Assembly: GCA_937958185.1 (NCBI GenBank)
Contig: CALFFN010000022.1
Span: 124,001-188,000, forward strand
Direction: 5' to 3'
Length of the DNA: 64,000 bases
From: an uncultured Neglectibacter sp.
GTDB lineage: Bacteria; Bacillota; Clostridia; Oscillospirales; Acutalibacteraceae
In this document: piece by piece, positions 16,689 to 26,105 of the stretch
How positions within the stretch are numbered: the stretch's first letter is position 1
Layout: each line of letters opens with the position of its first letter
The notes under the pieces: model-generated
What the model saw: only the letters and a program-made list of their open reading frames with translations
Database searches by the model: none
What the model was told of the DNA's origin: nothing
Program-made: the position numbers and the translations under genes

Positions 16689-19514
16689 ATGCTTCAGGTA
16701 AAAAACATCTCAAAACAGTTCAAAACAGGAGAGCTTGTCCAGCAGGCGCTGAACGGCGTTTCGCTGAACCTGCGGGACAATGAATTCGTCTCTATTTTGG
16801 GACCCAGCGGGTCGGGCAAGACCACGCTGCTGAACATCATCGGCGGGCTGGACCGCTACGACACCGGCGATCTCGTCATCAACGGCATCTCCACGAAAAA
16901 GTATAAGGACAGGGACTGGGACACCTACCGCAACCACACCATCGGCTTTGTGTTCCAAAGCTATAATCTGATCCCCCATCAGTCCGTGCTTGCCAATGTG
17001 GAGCTGGCGCTGACCATCGGCGGAATTTCCCGGGGCGAACGCCGGAGCCGGGCAAAAAAAGCGCTGGAGGAGGTTGGGCTGGGCGACCAGCTTCACAAGC
17101 GCCCCAACCAGATGTCCGGCGGGCAGATGCAGCGCGTCGCCATTGCACGCGCGCTGGTCAACGACCCGGATATCCTGCTGGCGGACGAACCCACCGGCGC
17201 GCTGGATACGGAAACCAGCATTCAGGTCATGGAGCTGCTGAAGCAGGTGGCGAAGGACAGGCTGGTGGTAATGGTCACCCACAACCCCGAATTGGCAGAG
17301 CGGTATTCTACCCGTATTGTAAAGCTGCGGGACGGGAAGATCACCGGGGACAGCGATCCCTATGAGCCTGAGGAGATCGTTCCAGCCGCCGCAAAAACGG
17401 CGCAGAAAAAGGCAAAAATGTCTTTCTCCACCTCTCTCTCCCTGAGCTTTAACAACCTGCGGACAAAAAAAGGCAGGACGATCCTCACCGCCTTCGCCGG
17501 TTCCATCGGCATTATCGGCATTGCGCTGATCCTGGCGCTTTCCAGCGGCGTCAACAATTATATTGACGACATTCAAAAGGAAACCATGACCTCCTACCCC
17601 ATCACCATCAGCTCCCAGGCGATGGATACCTCCGGCATGATGGGAATGCGCGGCGGCATGATGGCAGGGAGCGTGGAGGAAGAAGCCACGGAAAAACGGG
17701 ACGCCGTTTACGCGGACTACGCCATGCTGGAGGTCAACGAAAGCATGAAAAACAGCGTAAAGGAAAACAACCTTACAGAGTTCAAAAAGTATTTGGACGA
17801 TCCTGACAGTGAGATCCACCAGTATTTGGGAGAAAACGGCATTGTATACTCCTACGGGGTGCATTTCAATGTGTATTCCTATAATAAGGATGACGAGCTG
17901 ATACGCTCCGACGCCGATGTAGAGCAGGGCGAGTCTGACTCCGCGTTCAGCAGCATGACTGCCAACGCTTTTCAGAACATGACCCTGATGCGGAGCATTA
18001 TCAGCGGAGGCTCCTCCGGGGCGGAGAATTTCTCCGAGCTCATGCCCGGCAGCGGCGGCAAGGTGGTCAGCCCCATTCTCACCGAAAGCTACGACGTGCT
18101 GTACGGCAGGTGGGCAGAGAAGTATGACGAAGTGATGCTGGTCCTGGACCGCCGCAATTCCGTTTCCGCCGATGAGCTGTACCAGCTTGGTCTGCTCAGC
18201 GGCAGGGAATACGACGAGATCGCGGAGCAGATCCAGGACGGCGGCACAGCCGAGGAGCATATCTGGGACTACGAGAGCATCTGCGGCCATACCTTTTATA
18301 TGCTGCCCAGCTGCGACCATTACGAGGAAAATGAGGACGGCACCTTTACCTATGTGGGCGACGATACCCTGAAGATCGAACCACTGCTGGACGATGCCGT
18401 CAAGCTGAAGATCGTGGGCGTGATCCGTCCCGCAGAAGACGCTAACAATGCCGAAATCAGTACGCCCATCGCCTATACGTCCCTCCTGACCGACCACATT
18501 ATCGAGCACACCAACGAAAGCGCTGTCGTCAAGGCGCAGGAAGCCGACGAAGCGGTAAACGTGCTGAGCGGCGTGAAATTTGAGGCGATAGACGACGACG
18601 CCAAAACGGACGCCGCCAAGCAGTACATTTCCAGCATGGGCGTTTCCGACAAGGCTTCCTTCTATTCCATGATGATGTATTACAATTCCCAGAAAGCTGC
18701 CGAAGGCAGTGAAAGCGGGCAGGGCGCGGCTCCTGCCGGAAGCGTTCCCGCAGGCATGGAAGGTCTCCCTGCCGACAGCCGCGCCGCGATGGGCGGCCAG
18801 ATGGACGAATCCGCCATGGCGGCGGCTGTGGACAACTGGCTGGAAAACTCCCCGGACGAGGAGCTGCTGCTTTCCGTCTATGACCAGTATCTGGACGGCT
18901 CCTCCCTCAAGGAGAACCTGGAAAGCTTCGGCAAGGTCAGCTATGACGCGCCCTCTTCTATCAGCATGTATACCGACAGCTTTGAAAACAAGGACGCCAT
19001 TTCCAGCTGTATCACCCATTATAATGAAGGAAAAGAGGAAAAGGATCAGATCACCTATACCGACTATGTGGCGCTGCTGACAGGCTCCGTCACCACCATC
19101 ATCGACGTGATCTCCTATGTGCTGATCGCCTTCGTCGCCGTGTCGCTGATCGTTTCCAGCATTATGATCGGCATTATCACCCATATCTCCGTGCTGGAGC
19201 GCACAAAGGAGATCGGCATTCTCCGCGCCATGGGCGCTTCCAAGCGGAACATCTCCCAGGTGTTCAACGCCGAAACCGTAATTATTGGGCTGCTTGCCGG
19301 TGTGCTGGGCGTGGGGGTCACCATGCTGCTGACCATTCCCATCACTTCCCTGCTCCAAAGCCTGCTGGGGGCAGCTACCCTTACCGCTTCCCTGCCCATT
19401 CCGGCGGCTCTGCTGCTGGTGGCTCTCAGTGTGCTGATTACCGTGATCGCCGGTCTGCTGCCCGCCAAAAGTGCCGCGAAAAAAGACCCCGTGGCGGCGC
19501 TCCGCACAGAATAA
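16689..19514 (+). CDS. MacB/FtsX-type ABC exporter, ATPase and permease fused
   Basis: A 941-residue protein. The N-terminal ATPase (about 1-225) has Walker A GPSGSGKTT, signature MSGGQMQRVAIARAL and Walker B LLADEPTGALD. The permease has a first helix near residue 280 (TAFAGSIGIIGIALILAL), a large extracytoplasmic domain and three C-terminal helices. This layout belongs to the mechanotransmission class that exports peptides, drugs or lipids rather than pumping through a channel. The outside domain carries two unusual stretches, one Met/Gly-rich (GMMGMRGGMMAG) and one Ala/Gly-rich. The ATG at 16689 follows AAAGAGGG; the earlier GTG at 16671 has no such site. Confidence 0.9.
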   Translation: MLQVKNISKQFKTGELVQQALNGVSLNLRDNEFVSILGPSGSGKTTLLNIIGGLDRYDTGDLVINGISTKKYKDRDWDTYRNHTIGFVFQSYNLIPHQSVLANVELALTIGGISRGERRSRAKKALEEVGLGDQLHKRPNQMSGGQMQRVAIARALVNDPDILLADEPTGALDTETSIQVMELLKQVAKDRLVVMVTHNPELAERYSTRIVKLRDGKITGDSDPYEPEEIVPAAAKTAQKKAKMSFSTSLSLSFNNLRTKKGRTILTAFAGSIGIIGIALILALSSGVNNYIDDIQKETMTSYPITISSQAMDTSGMMGMRGGMMAGSVEEEATEKRDAVYADYAMLEVNESMKNSVKENNLTEFKKYLDDPDSEIHQYLGENGIVYSYGVHFNVYSYNKDDELIRSDADVEQGESDSAFSSMTANAFQNMTLMRSIISGGSSGAENFSELMPGSGGKVVSPILTESYDVLYGRWAEKYDEVMLVLDRRNSVSADELYQLGLLSGREYDEIAEQIQDGGTAEEHIWDYESICGHTFYMLPSCDHYEENEDGTFTYVGDDTLKIEPLLDDAVKLKIVGVIRPAEDANNAEISTPIAYTSLLTDHIIEHTNESAVVKAQEADEAVNVLSGVKFEAIDDDAKTDAAKQYISSMGVSDKASFYSMMMYYNSQKAAEGSESGQGAAPAGSVPAGMEGLPADSRAAMGGQMDESAMAAAVDNWLENSPDEELLLSVYDQYLDGSSLKENLESFGKVSYDAPSSISMYTDSFENKDAISSCITHYNEGKEEKDQITYTDYVALLTGSVTTIIDVISYVLIAFVAVSLIVSSIMIGIITHISVLERTKEIGILRAMGASKRNISQVFNAETVIIGLLAGVLGVGVTMLLTIPITSLLQSLLGAATLTASLPIPAALLLVALSVLITVIAGLLPAKSAAKKDPVAALRTE

Positions 19515-19531
19515 GCAACAAAAAATACTAA

Positions 19532-19568
19532 AAGGACGACAGGAACCGCTGCCGTCCTTCCTTTTTTT
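19532..19568 (+). terminator. terminator of the exporter gene
   Basis: AAGGACG (19532-19538) pairs with CGTCCTT (19553-19559) and a run of seven T follows. Confidence 0.75.
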
Positions 19569-19634
19569 CACTTTGACGGCATACAGCCCAAAAAACCATC
19601 TTTTTCCATGTCTCTCTTTGTCAAAAAAATAACC

Positions 19635-19663
19635 TTGCATTTTGGGTACACTTAGGGTATAAT
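19635..19663 (+). promoter_or_regulatory. promoter of the Rnf-like flavoprotein operon
   Basis: TTGCAT (19635-19640), 17 bases, perfect TATAAT (19658-19663). It is the only clear promoter before the nine-gene run that ends at the terminator 27606-27650. Confidence 0.75.
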
Positions 19664-19731
19664 CATGCGTGAGCGCAAATCGCTCTCAAAATATCTATTA
19701 CATTATTTATCAGAAGGGACGTTGGTTCAAA

Positions 19732-20760
19732 ATGAAGAAGGTTTTCGCAATCGTTCTTTGCATCTGCATGCTGGCTGTTATGGCAGCATGCTCCGGCGGA
19801 GCAAACGGGTCTGAGTACAAGCTCGGTATGGGCGTGGCGCTGAACATGGACAGCTCCGCTGAGAACAATGCTCAGGTCGACGCTACCGTGGCTGCTGTTG
19901 TCACCGATAAGGACGGCAAGATCGTTTCCTGCCGGATCGACGTGGCACAGAGCAAAATGGACGTTACCGGCGGCGCTGTAGACACTGCCGCTACCTTTGA
20001 GACCAAGATGGAGCTGGGCAGCCGCTATGGCATGGAAGGCAAAGTCGATAACAACGGCGACGGTGTTATGCTGGAGTGGGACGCTCAGGCAAAGGCGTTT
20101 GAAGAGTATGTGGTGGGCAAGACCGCCGATGAAGTCAAGGCTTTTGAAACGCAGGAAGTTAACGGTGAACAGATTGCTGTTGCCGAGGATTTGCTGAAGG
20201 CTGGCTGTTCCATGCAGATCACCGATTTCATGAAGGCTGTTGCCGCTGCCTGCAACGACGAGCAGGGCATGTCCTTCAAGGCTGGCGAGTTCACTCTGGG
20301 CGTTGCGGCAAACACCTCTGCTGCTGATTCCACCGCTGCCACCGCCGATGAGGACGGTCTGGTTGCCATGTACACCGATTTCTCCGCTGCTGTTGTTTCC
20401 GACGGCAAGATCGTTGCCGCTCTGAACGACGCTGTGCAGCCCAAGATCACCATTGACGCCAACGGCGCTATCGTCAGCACGGAATACAAGGATACCAAGC
20501 GTAACCTGAAGAGCGAGTACGGTATGGAAGGCAAAGTCGATAACGACGGCGACGGCGTGATGAAGGAGTGGTTCGAGCAGTCCGAGGCATTCTCCAAGTT
20601 CATCGTAGGCAAGACTGCCGATGAGGTTTCCGCCCTGGAAACTCAGGACGCCAACGGCCATCAGATCGCTGCCGATAAGGACCTGCTGTCTGCCGGCTGC
20701 TCCATGCAGATCACTTCCATGAAGGACACCTCTGCAAAGGCTGCAAAGAACGCCCGCTAA
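19732..20760 (+). CDS. two-repeat lipoprotein, PplA-like candidate flavin carrier
   Basis: A 342-residue lipoprotein with lipobox VMAAC (Cys20). Two repeats follow, about residues 50-170 and 215-330. Each contains YGMEGKVDN(N/D)GDGVM, EW..Q..AF, VGKTADEV..(F/L)ETQ and ends in LL.AGCSMQIT. The domain order resembles, from memory, the PplA-type extracellular proteins that carry covalent FMN added by ApbE. The usual acceptor motif (S/T-G-A-S/T) is not intact; AGCS (Ser160 and Ser324) occupies the equivalent place. The gene lies directly upstream of apbE and the Rnf genes. AGAAGGGA precedes the ATG at 19732. Confidence 0.65.
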   Translation: MKKVFAIVLCICMLAVMAACSGGANGSEYKLGMGVALNMDSSAENNAQVDATVAAVVTDKDGKIVSCRIDVAQSKMDVTGGAVDTAATFETKMELGSRYGMEGKVDNNGDGVMLEWDAQAKAFEEYVVGKTADEVKAFETQEVNGEQIAVAEDLLKAGCSMQITDFMKAVAAACNDEQGMSFKAGEFTLGVAANTSAADSTAATADEDGLVAMYTDFSAAVVSDGKIVAALNDAVQPKITIDANGAIVSTEYKDTKRNLKSEYGMEGKVDNDGDGVMKEWFEQSEAFSKFIVGKTADEVSALETQDANGHQIAADKDLLSAGCSMQITSMKDTSAKAAKNAR

Positions 20761-20772
20761 GTAAAAACAGAA

Positions 20773-21885
20773 ATGAATGGCGTGAAACTTGATAAAAGGA
20801 AGCTTCCAAAAAGCGGACTTTTGAAAAGTCTTCTCTGCCTGTGTATGGCAATGGGGCTCTCCGTCTTTTTGACGGGGTGCCCTGTTGTTGCAGAAAAGAC
20901 AGAGCCTGTTGGCAAGGCATATTACAATTATTTTGACACCGTTTCCTTTATTTACAGCTACGCGGGGGACTCCAAAAAGTCCTTTGATGAGAACACAAAA
21001 GCCGCTGCTGAGGTTTTGGACGAATACCATCGGCTCTTTGACATTTATCACGAATACGCGGGCATTACTAATCTGTGTACGGTAAATAAGCAGGCGGGAA
21101 AAGAACCGCTGACAGTGGACAAAAAGCTCATAGATTTCCTTGTTTACGCCAAAGAACTGCATACACTGACCAGGGGGAAGATGAACGTGATGCTGGGCGC
21201 GGTGCTGGTTCCGTGGCACGATTGCCGCACCGCCGCCTCGGAAAACCCGGAAACGGCTTCCATTCCCGACATGGACAAGCTTCGGGAGGCGGAGAAGCAC
21301 ACGGACATTTCCCTGTTGGAAATTGACGAGCAAAACTGCACCGTGCGCATTTCCGACGCCGACGCCAGGATCGATGTGGGCGCCCTGGGAAAAGGCTACG
21401 CCGCAGAGCAGGCAGCCAAAGTCCTGGAAGAGCGGGACGCAGAAAGCTATGTGCTCAATATCGGCGGCAATATCCGCATCATCGGTCACAAGCCGGATGG
21501 CGGCAGCTGGGTCACCGGGATCAAGGACCCCTTCCATCATGAGAGCCAGTACGCCATGTATGTAGAGCTTGCGGACACTTCCTGCGTCACCTCCGGCATT
21601 TACGAGCGGTTCTTTACGGTGGACGGCACCCGGTACCACCACATCATTGACGAGGATACCCTGATGCCGGCGGATCATTTTGCTTCCGTTTCCGTCATCA
21701 CCAAAGACAGCGGGCTGGCGGACGCCCTTTCTACCGCCCTGTTCTGTATGAGCTACGAGGACGGGCTGGAATTAGTGAATTCGCTGGAAGATACTGTGGA
21801 GGCCGTCTGGATCTCGCTGGACGGCACACAGCAGTACACCTCCGGCATTCATCCCATAGAATACAAAAACAACGAAAAGAAATGA
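20773..21885 (+). CDS. apbE: ApbE, FAD:protein FMN transferase (lipoprotein)
   Basis: A 370-residue membrane-anchored ApbE with lipobox FLTGC. It attaches FMN from FAD to Ser/Thr of target proteins on the outer face of the membrane, with Mg2+. Core motifs: DVGALGKGYAAEQAAKVLEE, LNIGGNIRIIGHKPDG, HHIIDEDTLMPAD (normally HIIDPxTG) and LADALSTALF. The ribosome site at the listed ATG is weak, so the start may be wrong by a few codons. Its targets are likely RnfD, RnfG and the lipoprotein encoded just before. It overlaps the rnfC leader. Confidence 0.9.
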   Translation: MNGVKLDKRKLPKSGLLKSLLCLCMAMGLSVFLTGCPVVAEKTEPVGKAYYNYFDTVSFIYSYAGDSKKSFDENTKAAAEVLDEYHRLFDIYHEYAGITNLCTVNKQAGKEPLTVDKKLIDFLVYAKELHTLTRGKMNVMLGAVLVPWHDCRTAASENPETASIPDMDKLREAEKHTDISLLEIDEQNCTVRISDADARIDVGALGKGYAAEQAAKVLEERDAESYVLNIGGNIRIIGHKPDGGSWVTGIKDPFHHESQYAMYVELADTSCVTSGIYERFFTVDGTRYHHIIDEDTLMPADHFASVSVITKDSGLADALSTALFCMSYEDGLELVNSLEDTVEAVWISLDGTQQYTSGIHPIEYKNNEKK

Positions 21886-21896
21886 GGAGAGAAAGA

Positions 21897-23258
21897 ATGC
21901 TGAAACGAAAAAATATTTCGTCTTTGCACGTCCCTCACAACAAGCACACGGCAGGGTGCGTCCCGGTACGCATTCCCACACCGTCCGAAGTGATCCTTCC
22001 CATGAATATGCACTCCGGGCACGACGCCGAGCCTGTTGTAAAAGTAGGCGACCATGTCTACGTGGGGACGCTCGTCGCAAGAGAGGAAGGGAGGTTTTCT
22101 TCCCCCGTCCATGCCAGTGTTTCCGGCACGGTGGCGGAGATCGGCACCATGAAGACGCCCTCCGGCAAGGAAACGGTCACCATTCGCATTGAAAGCGACG
22201 GCAAAATGGAAGCTGACCCAAACCTGAAACCCCCTGAGATCCACAACTGCGATGAGTTCCTGCAGGCGCTGCGGGAAAGCGGTCTGGTGGGTCTGGGCGG
22301 CGCCGCCTTCCCCACCTGGGCAAAGTTCAACGAAATGTGCAGCGGGCAGTATACGGTGGACACCGTGCTGGTCAACGCAGCGGAGTGCGAGCCCTACATC
22401 ACCAGCGACCACCGCATGATGCTGGACCATACCGATCTGATCGTTCAGGGCGTGGAATATCTGAGAACGTATATGAACGAGTTCCTGAAGGACGCCCGCT
22501 TCATGATCTGTGTGGAAAAGAACAAGCCGGACGCCATTGCCAAGCTGAAGGAAGCCTTTGCCGGCAAGGATTACGTGGTGGTCCATGAGCTGGAAGCCAT
22601 CTATCCCCAGGGTGCAAAGCAGGTCACGCTGTACAACGCCACCGGCAGGGTCGCCATTGCGGGCAAGCGTTTCCCCTACTTCCACGCGGTCATCATCAAC
22701 GTGTCCTCTTTCGCCAAAATGGCGGAATATATCTCCACCGGCATGCCCCTTGTGGAGCGCATCGTCACGGTGGACGGTCCCGCGGTGAAGGAACCCAAGA
22801 ACCTGATCGCCCCTATCGGCACCCGGATCAGCTACCTGCTGGAGCAGGTCAGCCTTTCGTCCGAGCCGGGCAAGATCGTCATCGGCGGTCCCATGAACGG
22901 CACGGCGACCTGCTCTGCGGAGGACCCCATTGTCAAGGTGGCAAACGCTGTCCTGGTCTTTGATGAGAAGCACAGTGTTCTGCCCACCCCCACTGCCTGC
23001 ATTCACTGCGGCAGATGTATTGAAAAGTGCCCCATCAACATCAATGTCGCCGCTGTGGACGACGCCATGAAGCTGGAAGACGAAAGCAAGCGGGAGAAAG
23101 CCCTGATCGCCACCGGCGTGCGCCAGTGTGTGGACTGTGGCTGCTGCTCCTACATCTGCCCCGCCCGCCGTCCCCTGCTGGCAAATAACCAGGAAGCGAA
23201 ATGGTGGCTGAAGCAGTATGCCGCTGCTCAAAAAGAAAAAGAAGGAGGAAATCAGTGA
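21897..23258 (+). CDS. rnfC: RnfC-like subunit
   Basis: A 453-residue peripheral subunit of the Rnf complex. It has the N-terminal sandwich and an NADH/FMN region (LVGLGGAAFPTWAKF, GGPMNGTA). Two 4Fe-4S sites follow, CIHCGRCIEKCP and CVDCGCCSYICPARRP. In ordinary Rnf it reacts with NAD(H). GAGGAGA precedes the ATG at 21897, inside the end of apbE. The sequence looks intact, unlike RnfA and RnfE of the same operon. Confidence 0.92.
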   Translation: MLKRKNISSLHVPHNKHTAGCVPVRIPTPSEVILPMNMHSGHDAEPVVKVGDHVYVGTLVAREEGRFSSPVHASVSGTVAEIGTMKTPSGKETVTIRIESDGKMEADPNLKPPEIHNCDEFLQALRESGLVGLGGAAFPTWAKFNEMCSGQYTVDTVLVNAAECEPYITSDHRMMLDHTDLIVQGVEYLRTYMNEFLKDARFMICVEKNKPDAIAKLKEAFAGKDYVVVHELEAIYPQGAKQVTLYNATGRVAIAGKRFPYFHAVIINVSSFAKMAEYISTGMPLVERIVTVDGPAVKEPKNLIAPIGTRISYLLEQVSLSSEPGKIVIGGPMNGTATCSAEDPIVKVANAVLVFDEKHSVLPTPTACIHCGRCIEKCPININVAAVDDAMKLEDESKREKALIATGVRQCVDCGCCSYICPARRPLLANNQEAKWWLKQYAAAQKEKEGGNQ

Positions 23259-24193
23259 TGAAAGACCTTCATATTTCCGCCGCTCCTCATATCTACAGCA
23301 GCATTTCCACCAGCAATATCATGCTGGACGTGGTGATCGCCCTTGTGCCCGCCGCCATCGCTGCGGTGGTGCTCTTTGGTCTGCAGGCGCTGCTGATCAT
23401 TCTGACCTGTATCGCCAGCGCCGTGCTGGCGGAAGTCCTTTTTAACCTCTGCGTCCACAAAAAACAGACTGTTTTTGATTTCAGCGCGGTGGTCACCGGG
23501 CTGCTGCTCGCCCTGAACCTGAGCACCAACGTGCCGCTGTGGCAGTGCGCGCTGGGCTCTGTTTTCGCCATCGTGGTGGTGAAGGGGCTGTTCGGCGGTC
23601 TGGGCAAGAACATTGTGAACCCCGCCATTGCCGCCCGTGTATTTATGCTGCTGACCTTCGGCGCGGTAGGCGGCGGCGCAATGCCCACCCTTGTGGAGCT
23701 GGAAGCTACCGCTACGCCTTTGGCTGAGCTGAACAAGGGTGTGGAAGGGCTGGAAACCGCCCCCTCCATGATGGACCTGTTCCTCGGCGTCCACGGCGGC
23801 GCTATCGGTGAGACCTGTGCCGTAGCCCTGCTGGTCGGGTTCCTTTATCTGGTGGTCCGCCGGGTCATCAAATGGTATGTGCCCGTTTCCTTTGTCGCCA
23901 CCGTGTTCCTGTGCTATCTGGTGTTCACCGGGGACGCTACATACGCGCTGGCACAGGTGCTGGCGGGCGGCTTGATCCTTGGCGCCGTCTTCATGGCGAC
24001 CGACTATGTTACCACCCCCGACACCGGGCTGGGCAGAGTGATCTTCTGCATTGGCTGCGGTCTGCTGACCTTTGCCATTCGCCAGTTCGGCTCTTATCCC
24101 GAGGGCGTTTCCATTTCCATTCTCACCATGAACCTTTTCACCCCCTTTATTGAGACCTGGACTACCAAAAAGACGTTGGGAGGTATTAAATAA
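23258..24193 (+). CDS. rnfD: RnfD-like membrane flavoprotein
   Basis: A 311-residue integral protein of the NqrB/RnfD family with about nine or ten helices. The covalent FMN site normally reads (S/T)xATPL; here EATATPLAEL places the acceptor at Thr153. DYVTTPDTGLGR matches the conserved periplasmic motif. AAGGAGG lies upstream, and the ATG overlaps the rnfC stop (ATGA-type arrangement, GTGATG). Confidence 0.92.
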   Translation: MKDLHISAAPHIYSSISTSNIMLDVVIALVPAAIAAVVLFGLQALLIILTCIASAVLAEVLFNLCVHKKQTVFDFSAVVTGLLLALNLSTNVPLWQCALGSVFAIVVVKGLFGGLGKNIVNPAIAARVFMLLTFGAVGGGAMPTLVELEATATPLAELNKGVEGLETAPSMMDLFLGVHGGAIGETCAVALLVGFLYLVVRRVIKWYVPVSFVATVFLCYLVFTGDATYALAQVLAGGLILGAVFMATDYVTTPDTGLGRVIFCIGCGLLTFAIRQFGSYPEGVSISILTMNLFTPFIETWTTKKTLGGIK

Positions 24194-25500
24194 TGAAACG
24201 TACCGACCTTGTAAAGTCTATCGTCATTTTGCTGGCAGTTGTAGTGGTATTCGGCGCCGCCATGTTCGGGCTGAATATCCACACCGCTCCCCTGATCGAA
24301 GCCAACAACGCCAGCGCCACCTTTGGTCCGCTGCTGGCAGTGATGCCGGAAGGCGCTTCCTTTGCCGCAGACGCAATGATCTATGACGCGGCGGCGCCGG
24401 AAAACTCCACCCTGACCGATATTCCCGAATCCGTCACCGCTATCTATCAGGAGGCGAGCGGCGCAGGCTATGCCGTCCATGTGACCGCGACCTCCACCTA
24501 TTCCTCCGCTCCCATGCAGATCTCGCTGGGCGTTTCCGCTGACGGAAAGATCTACAACGTGCAGATCGACGAATATAACGACACGGAAAGCTTTGACTTC
24601 CGCGCCAAGGACCCGGAGTACCTTTCCACCTACGTGGGCAAGGATTCCGCTCTTGCCGACGTGGGCACGGTAGCAGGCACCACCTACTCCTCCACCGCGT
24701 TCCGCAACGCCGTTTCCGAGGCGCTGAACGCCCTGATCTCCAACTCCCTCATCGCCGAGGGCGTCAAGAGCGACGACCAGCTGCTGATGGAACTGCTGCC
24801 CACTGTCTTCCCCGGCATGGCAAGCGACGGGATGCTGCAGACCGAGGAGATCGAGGCTTCCGGCAATATGCTCAGCGGCGTCAAGGCGCTGAACGATTCC
24901 GGCTTTGCCTACATCATGACCGAGGGGGATTCCACCCTGCTGGTCGCCGTCAATGCCTTTGGCGCAGCCAAGGTCTTCGACGTGGAGGGCAACGACGTTA
25001 CCGCCGACCATGCCGCCCTGGTAGAGGAAGCCAAGGCTCATGCCGACGCCAACCAGAGCCATGATTATGACGAGCCGGCTGTCGCCCGCTTTGAAAAGAT
25101 GATGGAGGGCGCTGCCAATATGCAGCCTCTGGCGGTGGATACTTTCGGTTCGCTGGTAGCTGCCGATTCCTTCCAGGTGGGCGAAGACACCTATTACGGC
25201 TTTGCCGCCAGAGGGTACGGCTACCAGATCATGGACATTTATGTGGTACTGGACGCTTCCGGCGCTATTGTCAAGACAGATGCGAAAAAGCTGTTCTTCG
25301 ATGAAGAATACTTCAATGTGGACGACACCGTAGACCAGCCCGCCTACAAGGAGTCCTTTACCGGGCTGACCCAGGATACCTGGACGGGCGACAATGCCCT
25401 GATCGCCGGTGCTACCATGACGTCTCATGCCATGCAGCAGGCGGTAAACGATGTGTTTGCAGCCTTCCCGGCAGTACAAAACGGAGGTGTAGAATCTTGA
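24193..25500 (+). CDS. rnfG: RnfG-like protein with duplicated FMN-binding domain
   Basis: 435 residues, about twice the usual RnfG (180-220). One N-terminal helix (about 8-27) is followed by two FMN-binding-type domains outside the membrane. The C-terminal one ends NALIAGATMTSHAMQQAV, a normal flavinylation site with Thr408. The first ends GTVAGTTYSSTAFRNAV, where AGTT replaces (S/T)GAT but Thr164 is still available. The conserved tails (T.TS.A...AV..A) show that the second unit is a true duplicate. One-base overlap with rnfD; GGGAGG precedes the ATG. Confidence 0.85.
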   Translation: MKRTDLVKSIVILLAVVVVFGAAMFGLNIHTAPLIEANNASATFGPLLAVMPEGASFAADAMIYDAAAPENSTLTDIPESVTAIYQEASGAGYAVHVTATSTYSSAPMQISLGVSADGKIYNVQIDEYNDTESFDFRAKDPEYLSTYVGKDSALADVGTVAGTTYSSTAFRNAVSEALNALISNSLIAEGVKSDDQLLMELLPTVFPGMASDGMLQTEEIEASGNMLSGVKALNDSGFAYIMTEGDSTLLVAVNAFGAAKVFDVEGNDVTADHAALVEEAKAHADANQSHDYDEPAVARFEKMMEGAANMQPLAVDTFGSLVAADSFQVGEDTYYGFAARGYGYQIMDIYVVLDASGAIVKTDAKKLFFDEEYFNVDDTVDQPAYKESFTGLTQDTWTGDNALIAGATMTSHAMQQAVNDVFAAFPAVQNGGVES

Positions 25501-26105
25501 AAGAGACCAAACAAACCAGCATTTCCAATAAAGAAGCCGCTTACCTGCTGCCCCTGGGCGTAGGCTTTGTCATGGCTTCCAGCGCGGACCTGCGGGCTGC
25601 TCTGGGCATGGGCGCGGCGGTTCTGCTTGCCCTGTTTTTCAGCGCCGCCGTCATTTCCGGGCTTCGGAAGCTGATCCCTGCAAAGGCTCATCTTCCCATT
25701 TACATCTTGATCATCACCGGGTTCGTTTCCCTCATTGATATGCTGATGCAGGCATATTTCCCCAATGTGGTCAATATGCTTGGCGTCCATCTGGCTGCCC
25801 TGGCAGTCAGCGCCGTCCCCTACCGCAACGCGGAGGACGTGGCGGGCAGCCATACCGAGGGGATCACCATTAAGACCGCCCTGGAAACCGGCCTGCTGTT
25901 CACCGTTATTATGGTGGTCTGCGCGTTGATCCGTGAGGTCCTGGGCAACGGCAGCATCTGGGGCGTCACCATTTCTGCTTTGCAGGATTATCGCGTTTCC
26001 GCTCTCGCCGGCGTGTTCGGCGGCTATCTGGTGCTGGCGATCGTGTTTGCCGCCATTCGCGCCATTCACGATAAGGCAACGACAAAAAAGGAGGGAACTG
26101 ACTGA
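25497..26105 (+). CDS. rnfE: RnfE-like membrane subunit lacking the cluster cysteines
   Basis: A 202-residue six-helix protein of the NqrD/RnfE family (ALGMGAAVLLALFFSA, PIYILIITGFVSLIDMLMQAYFP). Canonical RnfE has Cys in LGLCP and in VNCxxxGRAE; here these read LGVGF (Gly23) and VSAVPYRNAE (Ala106). Both ligands of the membrane [2Fe-2S] cluster are therefore missing. The start is TTG at 25497, overlapping the rnfG stop, with GGAGG at 25483-25487. Confidence 0.85.
   Translation: MKETKQTSISNKEAAYLLPLGVGFVMASSADLRAALGMGAAVLLALFFSAAVISGLRKLIPAKAHLPIYILIITGFVSLIDMLMQAYFPNVVNMLGVHLAALAVSAVPYRNAEDVAGSHTEGITIKTALETGLLFTVIMVVCALIREVLGNGSIWGVTISALQDYRVSALAGVFGGYLVLAIVFAAIRAIHDKATTKKEGTD

Noticed and set aside
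16710..19640. 976-codon open frame antisense to the MacB-like exporter
   Set aside because: It mirrors the exporter gene codon for codon, is rich in His, Gln and Gly without protein motifs, and has no ribosome site. The sense gene has all ABC motifs.
19686..19706. Third copy of the 25-bp repeat upstream of the Rnf-like operon
   Set aside because: AAAATATCTATTACATTA resembles the repeat only after deleting its middle, and it lies in an ordinary leader. Treated as chance.
20031..20560. Calcium-binding or dockerin repeat from DN(N/D)GDGV in the lipoprotein
   Set aside because: The motif occurs once per repeat and lacks the rest of an EF-hand or dockerin pattern; the FMN-domain-like context fits better.
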